Source: Clostridia bacterium (GTDB lineage: Bacteria; Bacillota; Sulfobacillia; SLMV01). Taken from it: DNA of 13,883 nucleotides. Below the pieces are notes generated by a model, which had not been told where the DNA came from, did no database searches, and saw only the letters and a list, made by a program, of their open reading frames with translations. The stretch is taken from positions 1 to 13,883 of the forward strand of contig PWGR01000224.1 in assembly GCA_003554565.1 (NCBI GenBank). Reading direction: 5' to 3'. The translations under genes were made by a program, and so were the position numbers. Below are positions 1-5,659 of this stretch, one piece after another; positions within the stretch are counted from its first letter, which is position 1, and each line of letters opens with the position of its first letter.

Positions 1-356
1 AATACCAGCCCGTCGAGCCTGTGTCCCCGGGCCACGACCTCAATCGAATCGGCGATGATTTCGCGGCTGGGGAGCACATAGCACATCCCGGAGTGTCCCT
101 GCGTCAGACCGTCGCAGAGGGCGATGGTGTGAAATTCGAACGGGACGCCTCCCGCCTGCAGAATGCCTTTTCTGGCCTCCTGGGCCAGTTTGCTGAGGTG
201 TATGTGGCCCGGGTGCATCTCGCTCCAGGAATTGACGATACCTACGAAGGGCTTGTTCATCTCCTCGTCGATAACTCCTATCGCCTTGAGGTGGGCCCTC
301 ATTCCCGCCCTGTCTGGGCCCTTTACGATGTCGTCACTCGGGTAGTCTCTGAGCAC
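1..356 (-). CDS. ilvD: Dihydroxy-acid dehydratase, N-terminal part (cut by window edge)
   Basis: IlvD/Edd family enzyme that dehydrates 2,3-dihydroxy acids to 2-keto acids in valine, isoleucine and leucine biosynthesis; cytosolic, with an iron-sulfur cluster. Translating the minus strand from a GTG at 356 gives 118 codons before the edge. Family motifs are clear: PFVGIVNSWSEMHPGHIHL (about residues 36-54), GGVPFEFHTIALCDGLTQGH, then LPSREIIADSIEV. The Cys-Asp of CDG matches a conserved cluster/metal ligand pair in the family. The early motif reads PGH where E. coli-type enzymes have PCN, as in the shorter archaeal/clostridial type. The GTG start is chosen because AGAGGTG lies 5 nt upstream and an in-frame stop lies about 40 nt further up. 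No T-box or leader was recognised upstream. A related sugar-acid dehydratase of the same family cannot be excluded without the rest of the gene. Confidence 0.88.
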   Translation of the reverse strand, partial: MLRDYPSDDIVKGPDRAGMRAHLKAIGVIDEEMNKPFVGIVNSWSEMHPGHIHLSKLAQEARKGILQAGGVPFEFHTIALCDGLTQGHSGMCYVLPSREIIADSIEVVARGHRLDGLV

Positions 357-769
357 AGCATCACCTCTTCTGTTCGGTATAGACCGGGCTCCCGTCTACC
401 TATTCATCTCCATCTGCCCCGCCTCCTCCCGCACTGAAGCTGACAATTGCGGCGATGAACCCGAGCCGGGTGAAGCAAAGGCAGACTGGCGGGTTCGTGT
501 TTGTTTTTCAAATGAGGCTGTCTGACGAAATCGGCCGGTCGTACTGGCTGCCAGCATCATCTGCAGATTGTCAAAATTGCGATGCGAACCATTCGACGTG
601 GGGCATAGCGCTGGAATATGCGGCACTCACCCGGTTGCGGCAACCGTACGGTATCCGGCGGAGGGTCACTGACAACCAGGCGGGAGAATGAGTCACAACT
701 GCGTATTCTGCCCACGGGGCATTCAGTGTTCCGCCCCCGGGGCGCGGCCTTTCTGTCCATCCTACCGGG
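357..769. other. Intergenic region without recognisable gene
   Basis: About 410 nt between ilvD and the metallophosphoesterase remnant. Short reading frames exist on both strands, but none shows a family motif or a convincing ribosome binding site. A TTGACA hexamer occurs on the minus strand near 570, but no good -10 element follows at 16-18 nt. A small hairpin (ACCCG / CGGGT, 459-471) and the stem at 755-780 are the only structures seen. It is probably decayed sequence upstream of ilvD. Confidence 0.5.
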
Positions 770-780
770 TCAGGATGGAC
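755..780. repeat. 9-bp perfect inverted repeat with 8-nt loop
   Basis: GTCCATCCT (755-763) and AGGATGGAC (772-780) are exact reverse complements around an 8-nt loop. The stop codon of the metallophosphoesterase remnant (770-772, minus) lies in the loop, so the hairpin forms at the 3' end of that frame. No T-run follows on either strand, so a standard intrinsic terminator is not supported. It may be a degraded terminator or a mobile-element end. Confidence 0.5.
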
Positions 781-979
781 CAGCAGTGAACAGGGAAACC
801 TGTCGGCTCAAATCCAGCGCCTCCCGGGGGTTCGGTCGGCATCTGACTGCATCGTCCAGACATATGAACCGCTCTATTCCTGCCGCACGGGCATCCCGGA
901 CCACGGCAGTCAGGGCGAGGAGGTTGGCGTGCACATCGGCAATGAGGGCCAGCCGCTCGGGAGTCTGCAGGGCTTTCAC
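770..979 (-). pseudogene. Truncated metallophosphoesterase remnant
   Basis: A 69-codon frame on the minus strand that resembles only the first quarter of a calcineurin-like phosphoesterase, a family usually of about 160-280 residues. Residues 9-19 (RLALIADVHAN) match the family's first metal-binding block D-x-H. The following helix and ICLDDAV correspond to the usual ICLGDxVGYGPNP block, here with the GD glycine changed and the YG lost (RCRPNPRE). The frame stops at TAGPS, where an intact protein would continue to the catalytic GNHD. No continuation is visible in other frames. The GTG at 979 has an AGGAGG just upstream, though spaced only 2 nt away. It is most likely a decayed gene. The homology is from motif reading alone, and a functional short protein is unlikely because the remaining metal ligands are missing. 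Confidence 0.6.
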
Positions 980-1172
980 CTCCTCCTGTCCAGCGGTGGG
1001 GTGCTGGTAAGGTCTACATCCCCGGTGAGTTTCCTGTCTGCTGCACAGGGCGGGTGACCCCGTCAGAAGTAACAATTACTGCATGTTTGGGACGGTCACC
1101 TTTCTGGTACAGCGGTACAGGCGAGCAGTGCCGCTGGACGCTCACCGGGGAGGTGGCCGGTGGCGGTTGTCA
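980..1172. other. Intergenic region downstream of spoIIP
   Basis: Gap between the spoIIP stop and the metallophosphoesterase remnant. Most of it is taken up by the predicted four-way-junction element (1019-1151), which begins about 20 nt after the spoIIP stop when read on the minus strand. No T-run-type terminator for spoIIP was found. Confidence 0.45.
1019..1151. other. Predicted structured element: four-way junction with 11-bp closing stem
   Basis: Read directly from the sequence. The closing stem TCCCCGGTGAG (1019-1029) pairs perfectly with CTCACCGGGGA (1141-1151). Inside lie three hairpins: CCTGT/ACAGG (1033-1037/1045-1049), a long arm GGTGACC/GGTCACC (1053-1059/1094-1100) extended by GTC/GAC and capped by AGTAA-CAA-TTACT (1068-1080), and CAGCGGTAC/GTGCCGCTG (1110-1118/1128-1136, one G-T wobble). 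The transcribed strand is unknown. On the minus strand it follows spoIIP and precedes the metallophosphoesterase remnant. It does not match the conserved sequences I know for TPP, cobalamin, T-box, lysine or yybP RNAs. It could be a structured RNA, a small palindromic mobile element, or chance. Confidence 0.4.
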
Positions 1173-2363
1173 TCAGCTATCGACATCATCGCTCCGTCTG
1201 GTGACATCGGCGAATTCTTCCCCGAAGAAGCGCCGCAGCTTGGCCTTGAGTTCTGCGGTGCCGCCGGTGCTGATCAGCAGATAGGCTCCCAGACCAACCA
1301 CGGTGAGCAGCACAATCCACAGTATGCTGCGGGTTACCGTTCCTCGTTCACCATTTGCCATACCAGCTCCGGCTTTGAGATGTCCGGCCACCGACGATGC
1401 CATCATCTCGGCCGATTCCTCGGCGCCCTCACGGGTGGTTTCGTGGGTTCCTACCTCCAACAGCAGGGCCCGGGGTGACATATCCTGGTTGTAGTTGCCG
1501 CTGGCCATCAATATGCCCTTGATGAGGCCAGAATGATCTTCGTCGACCGTCGCCTTGATCTCCTCGGCAAATGATCTGATTGTTTCTGCGTTCTGGTTCT
1601 GCCTGCCCACTACCAGCTGAATCTGTACGGTATCCTCCTCGCCATTGACATCCTCCTTGTACTCCTCCCGCGGCACGGCGTCACGGTGCAGATCGAGAAG
1701 TACATCAACATCCTCCTTCAGCAGCTCCTCGACAGTCCGGCGGGACCGGTTGTACGCACCCGCATCGTGAGGTACGTGAGTGTCAGTTATATGAATCACA
1801 TCCAGTCCCTCGGCACTGAGCGCATCGGAGAATTTCTCTCCTACCTGCAGGATTCCGCCGCCCTCATCGATGAACTCGTCACCGTCAGAAGGGGCGTAGG
1901 CCTCAGCGCCGTGCGAGTGATATATGCCCACAACCACCGGATGCTCGATGTCGTCGGGGGAGTCCTGCGCCGTGAACATCCCGGTAACAGCCTCCAGTAT
2001 CCGGGACTGTGGGGAGGAATCTGGGCGGGAGGGAGTCCGCAGCTCCACTTCGCCCAGCGATCTGGCCCAGGCAGTATCGTCGTCGACCTCCTCTATGTGA
2101 AAGTGGATATTGTCCTGGCTAATGTACTCGTCATCGACGTGCAGCTGCCTCGCTGTACGCAGGATGACCTCATCTGTTTCGATGTCCTTCACCTGGAAAT
2201 AACCGGCTTCCGTTTCATCCATTACCTTGTGCTCGGGGAAAATGTCCAGATCGAGTTCGGGAAGGGGATCAGCTCCGGTCGGTCGCCCCAAAAGCACAAT
2301 CACAGATATTACGATTATTGCTGTCATTGTCGCTGCAAACATGGCCTGCCGCATGAAGTTCAC
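1173..2363 (-). CDS. spoIIP: Stage II sporulation protein P (peptidoglycan hydrolase for engulfment)
   Basis: SpoIIP is the amidase/endopeptidase of the SpoIIDMP complex that thins septal peptidoglycan and drives engulfment. The 396 residues are close to the 401 of B. subtilis. An N-terminal membrane segment spans about residues 9-26, followed by an acidic linker. The catalytic domain (about 142-332) carries the family blocks GIYHSHGAEAY (H149, H151, E154), DLHRDA (224-229) and YNQDMSPRALLLEVG with E303. A second hydrophobic segment (about 346-365) and a basic tail follow, so both termini could be membrane-anchored. The GTG start has AGGTGA 6 nt upstream; an ATG three codons later is possible. 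It lies 65 nt downstream of the DUF1614-like gene on the same strand and is probably co-transcribed with it. In B. subtilis spoIIP is under sigma-E. Confidence 0.93.
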   Translation of the reverse strand: MNFMRQAMFAATMTAIIVISVIVLLGRPTGADPLPELDLDIFPEHKVMDETEAGYFQVKDIETDEVILRTARQLHVDDEYISQDNIHFHIEEVDDDTAWARSLGEVELRTPSRPDSSPQSRILEAVTGMFTAQDSPDDIEHPVVVGIYHSHGAEAYAPSDGDEFIDEGGGILQVGEKFSDALSAEGLDVIHITDTHVPHDAGAYNRSRRTVEELLKEDVDVLLDLHRDAVPREEYKEDVNGEEDTVQIQLVVGRQNQNAETIRSFAEEIKATVDEDHSGLIKGILMASGNYNQDMSPRALLLEVGTHETTREGAEESAEMMASSVAGHLKAGAGMANGERGTVTRSILWIVLLTVVGLGAYLLISTGGTAELKAKLRRFFGEEFADVTRRSDDVDS

Positions 2364-2428
2364 GCTGGATCACCTGCCGTGCTTTTTTTGTCATACAGAG
2401 AATCACCTGCGAACCTGAATCGCTCTTT

Positions 2429-3058
2429 TCACCTGTTTCGTGCGAAATGTTCTCTTGTCTCTCCCACGACTTCCGCCAGACCGAGCGCCAGAAAACCCGA
2501 TATCAGAACAGCATCGAATACTCCCGCACCCCCTATGGAAACACCCCCGGCCACACCCGAGAGCGCATTTTCAACCTGAGCGGCAATGTCGGTCAGTATG
2601 ATTCCCAGGGTACCCGCCAGAAAGGCGCCACGGCGGCTCCTGCCCGCCAGATAACCGATCACTCCTGCGGCCAGGGCGCCGATGTACAGGGGGTCCATGA
2701 AGGCGTAGTAAGTTGGCTCAGTGGGCAGGATTTTCATCAGACCGTAGATCACGCCTCCCGTTACCAGTACTGCGATGACCGAGCGGGTGATTTCGTGGGG
2801 CTCTGCCCGGCTCCACAGGTATCCGGCGAGAACCAGCGGCACTATCCCGCCGCCGATGTTGATACTCCAGTTGGCGCTGAGGGGGATGTCGGAGACAAGT
2901 CCACCAACCAGCATAACCGCCAGGAAGATCAGAGCTGCCCTGTCACTCAGGCGGAGGCGGTCGAGAGCGCGCTGCCCGAGACCGAGATAGATTAACGCGG
3001 CCACTATGACCAGGAGGGTGGCGCCGATAAACACGAATTTCACTCCCCTAACTTCCAT
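2429..3058 (-). CDS. DUF1614-like polytopic membrane protein
   Basis: A 209-residue, very hydrophobic protein with about seven predicted membrane segments (roughly 8-28, 40-61, 66-85, 91-112, 121-141, 144-165 and 178-199). The pattern, including DIPLSANWSINIGGGIVPLVLAGYL and an Asp-containing sixth segment, fits my recollection of the DUF1614 family of Firmicutes and some archaea. Its biochemical function is unknown to me. ATG at 3058 is preferred (AGGA 4 nt upstream); a GTG six codons later is possible. It is the first gene of a two-gene unit with spoIIP, which suggests a role linked to sporulation, but that is inference from position. Assignment to DUF1614 is by pattern only. Confidence 0.7.
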   Translation of the reverse strand: MEVRGVKFVFIGATLLVIVAALIYLGLGQRALDRLRLSDRAALIFLAVMLVGGLVSDIPLSANWSINIGGGIVPLVLAGYLWSRAEPHEITRSVIAVLVTGGVIYGLMKILPTEPTYYAFMDPLYIGALAAGVIGYLAGRSRRGAFLAGTLGIILTDIAAQVENALSGVAGGVSIGGAGVFDAVLISGFLALGLAEVVGETREHFARNR

Positions 3059-3137
3059 GATTTCCTGCGAGTTGTAGCATAACTCCGATGACCGGGCATA
3101 TGCGCGGCGTTACCTGGGATAATTCTCAAGATCACAC

Positions 3138-3153
3138 AGACGGTCCACCGTCT
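3138..3153. repeat. 16-bp perfect inverted repeat, possible operator
   Basis: AGACGGT-CC-ACCGTCT is a 7+7-bp dyad with a 2-bp centre, too tight for a stable hairpin but typical in size for a dimeric regulator site. It lies about 80 nt upstream of the DUF1614-like start and about 200 nt upstream of spoIIGA. The binding protein is unknown, and it could be chance. Confidence 0.35.
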
Positions 3154-3231
3154 CGCTGTTCAACTCAAAAAAGGGTGACCACCGCTGCTTCACGCGAACT
3201 GCCGCTTCTCCGATAAAAAACCCCAAATGAC

Positions 3232-3276
3232 ATCGACAGCCTTCTCCAGCTTCCCGCAGGACAGAGGACATATAAT
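3232..3276 (+). promoter_or_regulatory. Candidate spoIIGA-sigE promoter with 0A-box-like site
   Basis: A consensus TATAAT at 3271-3276 has no recognisable -35 hexamer at 17 nt. About 33 nt upstream, the minus strand reads TGTCGAT at 3232-3238, one mismatch from the Spo0A box TGNCGAA. It would sit near -51 to -45 if transcription begins about 3283. A weaker match (ACGCGAA, 3192-3198) lies near -90. In B. subtilis the spoIIG promoter is activated by Spo0A bound at two sites around these distances and lacks normal -35 spacing. The arrangement is suggestive, but the boxes are imperfect. Confidence 0.4.
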
Positions 3277-3351
3277 TGAGGTGTTACGAGTAATGATTCA
3301 GTATGTCTTCTCCCGGGGTGATCTACATCCGATGGGAAAGCGGAGGAGGCG

Positions 3352-4212
3352 GTGGGGTTGTACTGGGATCTTTACCTGCTGGTGAATCTGGTGTTCAATG
3401 CGGTGCTTTTGCACGGCACGGCCACACTCGCCGGGCGTCCTGTCGGGCCGGCGGCCATACTGCGGGGTGCGGCCCTCGGGTCCGCTTACGCCATGGGAGG
3501 CCTGTTGACTGATGTGCGCCCCCTTTACGGATGGCTGGGACTGATCCTTGCGGCGGCGGGTATGCTGTGGGTGACTTTTCGCCCGCTGCGGATCAGGGAT
3601 GTGGTGCTTGCTTTTCCGCTGTTGATTCTGGCCGCCGCGGGGGGAGGGCTCGGACTGGCACTGCAGAGAGATGCCGGTGCAGTTGCGGCGGCCACAGGCA
3701 CGCAGCTGTCGCGGCTGCCCCTCATCGCGGCTTTTATCCTGGTCGTGGCCCGGGTGGGCAAGGGTTGGAAGGGCCGCGGCCAATGGGTGCATGATGGACT
3801 GGCTGATGTGACGGTGTACGTCGATGGCCGCCAGGCAACTTTCACAGGTCTGGTTGACACCGGCAACTGCGTGGTTCATCCGGTCACCGGCCAGCCGGTG
3901 ATCATCGTCGAACGAGCGGCGATCCGCAAGGTCATCCCCGCGGGCTGGCTCCGGCTTGCCGGGCAGATCTCCGGTGGCGGAAGCGGCGAATCAGACCTGG
4001 CTGACCCATCTGTGCGCAGGTTCTCCCTCATACCCTTCCGCAGCCTGCAGGGTGGGGGAGACGTGCTGCCGGGGCTGCGGGTGGATTGTCTCCAGCTGCA
4101 CGGGTCTTTCCCGTTCCTGCTCCGCAACGTCGTGCTGGCCGTCACCCGTGAGAGCATAAGTGGGGAAGGTAGATATCGGGCCCTGATCCCTCCCGATCTG
4201 GCAAAGGGCTGA
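3352..4212 (+). CDS. spoIIGA: SpoIIGA, pro-sigma-E processing aspartic peptidase
   Basis: Membrane-embedded protease that removes the pro-sequence of sigma-E in the mother cell after receiving the SpoIIR signal. The 286 residues have an N-terminal half of about five hydrophobic segments (roughly 4-20, 33-52, 59-76, 83-103 and 120-134) and a soluble C-terminal half. The latter carries LVDTGNCVVHPVTGQPV, in which D169 of the DTGN motif corresponds to the catalytic Asp of B. subtilis SpoIIGA (DSGN). RFSLIPFRS matches the conserved RLIPYR block. The GTG start aligns the N-terminus (MGLYWDLYLLVN) with the family's MKIYLDV and has GGAGG 5 nt upstream; a TTG two codons later is the alternative. It is followed after 16 nt by sigE, its substrate. 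Confidence 0.93.
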   Translation: MGLYWDLYLLVNLVFNAVLLHGTATLAGRPVGPAAILRGAALGSAYAMGGLLTDVRPLYGWLGLILAAAGMLWVTFRPLRIRDVVLAFPLLILAAAGGGLGLALQRDAGAVAAATGTQLSRLPLIAAFILVVARVGKGWKGRGQWVHDGLADVTVYVDGRQATFTGLVDTGNCVVHPVTGQPVIIVERAAIRKVIPAGWLRLAGQISGGGSGESDLADPSVRRFSLIPFRSLQGGGDVLPGLRVDCLQLHGSFPFLLRNVVLAVTRESISGEGRYRALIPPDLAKG

Positions 4213-4228
4213 GAGGAGGTAGGTTGTA

Positions 4229-4951
4229 GTGCGGTGGATGCTGAAGAAATGGCGATGGGCGTTCGCCCGTTCCGTGCGGGAGATTCTCCGGCGCCTGGGA
4301 CGGGACCTACACTACCTGTCCGGGGGCAGTCGCCTGCCCTCACCCCTGAGTAAGGAGGAAGAGAAAGAGCTTATTGACCGGCTTCGCCGAGGCGACGAGA
4401 GTGTCCGCCAGACCCTGATTGAACGTAACCTGCGCCTGGTGGTTTACATTGCCCGAAAGTTTGAAAGCTCCGGCGTTAGCGTGGAGGATCTGGTCAGCAT
4501 CGGCAGTATCGGCCTGATCAAGGCGGTGAACACTTTTGATCCGGATAGAGAAATAAAGCTGGCCACCTACGCCTCGAAATGCATTCAGAATGAGATCCTC
4601 ATGTTTCTGCGGCGAAACAGCAAGACGCGATCGGAGATCTCCCTGGATGAGCCGTTGAATGTGGACTGGGATGGCAATGAGCTGCTGCTGTCGGACGTGT
4701 TGGGTACCGAGACAGACATCATATACCGGAGGATTGAAAACCGGGTCAACCGGTTCCTTCTCCGTGATGCATTGTCCAATCTGGAGCGGCGGGAGCGCAG
4801 GATTGTGAAGCTGCGCTTCGGACTGGAGGATGGGGTGGAACGAACCCAGAAGCAGGTGGCGGATTCTCTGGGAATCTCGCAATCATATATATCGCGATTG
4901 GAGAAACGCATAATTGGTCGGCTGCGTGAGGACATCGTCGATGCGCAGTAG
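4229..4951 (+). CDS. sigE: RNA polymerase sporulation sigma factor sigma-E (pro-form)
   Basis: Mother-cell sigma factor of early sporulation, 240 residues (239 in B. subtilis). A basic, amphipathic pro-sequence occupies about residues 1-28 and ends near DLHYLSGG, which lines up with the processing region EVYYIGG of B. subtilis pro-sigma-E. Region 2 is nearly canonical (NLRLVVYIARKFE, then VNTFDPDREIKLATYASKC). SLDEPLNVDWDGNELLLSD is diagnostic for SigE/SigK. The region 4 helix-turn-helix is TQKQVADSLGISQSYISRLE. The GTG at 4229 has AGGAGG 9 nt upstream; an ATG three codons on would be too far from that site. It is co-transcribed with spoIIGA. Unlike the usual arrangement, sigG does not follow directly: a transporter insert of about 4.7 kb intervenes. 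Confidence 0.97.
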   Translation: MRWMLKKWRWAFARSVREILRRLGRDLHYLSGGSRLPSPLSKEEEKELIDRLRRGDESVRQTLIERNLRLVVYIARKFESSGVSVEDLVSIGSIGLIKAVNTFDPDREIKLATYASKCIQNEILMFLRRNSKTRSEISLDEPLNVDWDGNELLLSDVLGTETDIIYRRIENRVNRFLLRDALSNLERRERRIVKLRFGLEDGVERTQKQVADSLGISQSYISRLEKRIIGRLREDIVDAQ

Positions 4952-4980
4952 GCTAAGCCGCCGCCGTACATCCCTCTGAC

Positions 4981-5007
4981 GCCGGCGGGCCGCCCCGGCC
5001 CGCCGGC
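4981..5007 (+). terminator. GC-rich 11-bp hairpin after sigE, possible split terminator
   Basis: GCCGGCGGGCC (4981-4991) and GGCCCGCCGGC (4997-5007) pair perfectly around a 5-nt loop, 29 nt after the sigE stop. The position is right for a terminator, but the expected T-run is absent: TAC and then GTGCG follow. One explanation is that an element inserted between stem and T-run, since group IIC introns target terminator stems. Confidence 0.55.
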
Positions 5008-5010
5008 TAC

Positions 5011-5128
5011 GTGCGTACGCTCCGCATGAGTGAGATCAACATGCAAGTGCCAGAAGGTGCAAGTCCCTCTGGGGGGCGAAGTCACGTGGGACCGCCAGCT
5101 GAGGGTGAGGGCGCCCGTGGCTGCGCGG
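5011..5128 (+). other. Group II intron-like 5' fragment (domain I relic)
   Basis: The segment begins with GTGCG, the group II 5' consensus GUGYG. A small stem follows (CGCTC-CGCAT-GAGTG, 5018-5032), then a hairpin CCAGA..GG-TGCAAGT-CC..TCTGG (5050-5072), like the GG-UGAGAGU-CC hairpin of the Oceanobacillus iheyensis IIC intron. Positions 5109-5128 match that intron's GGGUGUCCGUGGCGACAUGG at about 14 of 20 positions by my recollection. It starts 3 nt after a terminator-like hairpin, the usual IIC target. No reverse transcriptase, domain V or 3' end was found, so only a truncated relic is proposed. The comparison is from memory. Confidence 0.45.
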
Positions 5129-5659
5129 AGATATCTCCCGAGCTCAGCAAGAATCTGGTCCCGCTCCTCCCGCGCGGGCCCCGCGGTGTTCCCACCATTT
5201 CCCGGGCCTTCCCAGAAGCCGTCCGCTTCCGTGTCCCGCTTTGGGCAGCTTCCCGGATCCAGGAGGGATCTGACTTCCTTTCACTTCCGTCAGAGACAAT
5301 CTCAGATGCGTTGACCTGTGAAGGAAGCGCTGTCGGGCAGGAACAAGAAAACTCAACTATACGAAAAGCAGGTTGACGCGAGCTGAATCTATGGCATGCC
5401 GTCAACCAAAAAAGAGGGCAAACGTGGTACGGGGAGAGCATATAGCTTCATGAGTATAGATGGCATGGGTCATGCGTAATAATGAACCGCACCATAATGG
5501 CACCTGCTGGAGATTGGAGCCGCGGAGCCAGGGCCAAAAGCCAGGATCTGACCATTGACAAGGAAAATCAGTGTGCTGGCAGGAGAGGCCTATGAGGGGT
5601 GTGCGCTGTTTTTGCAATCTGAACGGCGCAATCTTGCGTTTTGGAAAGGAGCTTGGTCC

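Larger units (their letters stand above)
3059..3351. other. Divergent intergenic region between spoIIP unit and spoIIGA
   Basis: About 290 nt separating two divergently transcribed sporulation units, so it should hold promoters for both. Seen in it: a perfect inverted repeat (3138-3153), a TATAAT (3271-3276), a Spo0A-box-like heptamer (3232-3238), and two short A-rich runs. On the minus strand, GCATATG and GCTACAAC in 3070-3105 are weakly reminiscent of sigma-E promoter elements, but the spacing is poor and I do not call them. Confidence 0.5.
4952..5659. other. Long intergenic region between sigE and transporter genes
   Basis: About 700 nt with no convincing gene. It contains the GC-rich hairpin (4981-5007), the group II intron-like segment (5011-5128), a TCTGAC/GTCAGA stem (5269-5274/5289-5294), and a GGTTGACG/CGTCAACC repeat (5371-5378/5400-5407). 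An A/T-richer patch (about 5435-5500) may hold the promoter of the transporter unit, but no clear -35/-10 pair was found. The reading frame of the binding protein extends in-phase up to about 5555 without a good start site. Confidence 0.45.

Noticed and set aside
357..600. T-box or amino-acid leader for ilvD
   Set aside because: No T-box consensus, no branched-chain-rich leader peptide and no antiterminator/terminator pair could be found.
1019..1151. Integron attC site as the explanation for the long inverted repeat
   Set aside because: The GTTRRRY and RYYYAAC core sites are absent, and no integrase or cassette is nearby.
1686..2579. Long open frame antisense to spoIIP and the DUF1614-like gene
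   Set aside because: It is a compositional shadow of two clearly recognised genes on the other strand and has no family motif.
3293..3385. Short upstream frame (30 codons) overlapping the spoIIGA start out of frame
   Set aside because: Its ribosome site would lie at or upstream of the predicted transcription start, and nothing in the peptide suggests a leader function.
5170..5179. 10-bp palindrome CCCGCGCGGG
   Set aside because: Short GC palindromes are expected in such GC-rich sequence and nothing around it suggests a site.
5371..5407. GGTTGACG/CGTCAACC repeat considered as group II domain V or a terminator
   Set aside because: It lacks the AGC/CGC triad and GNRA loop of domain V, and an A-run rather than a T-run follows on the plus strand.
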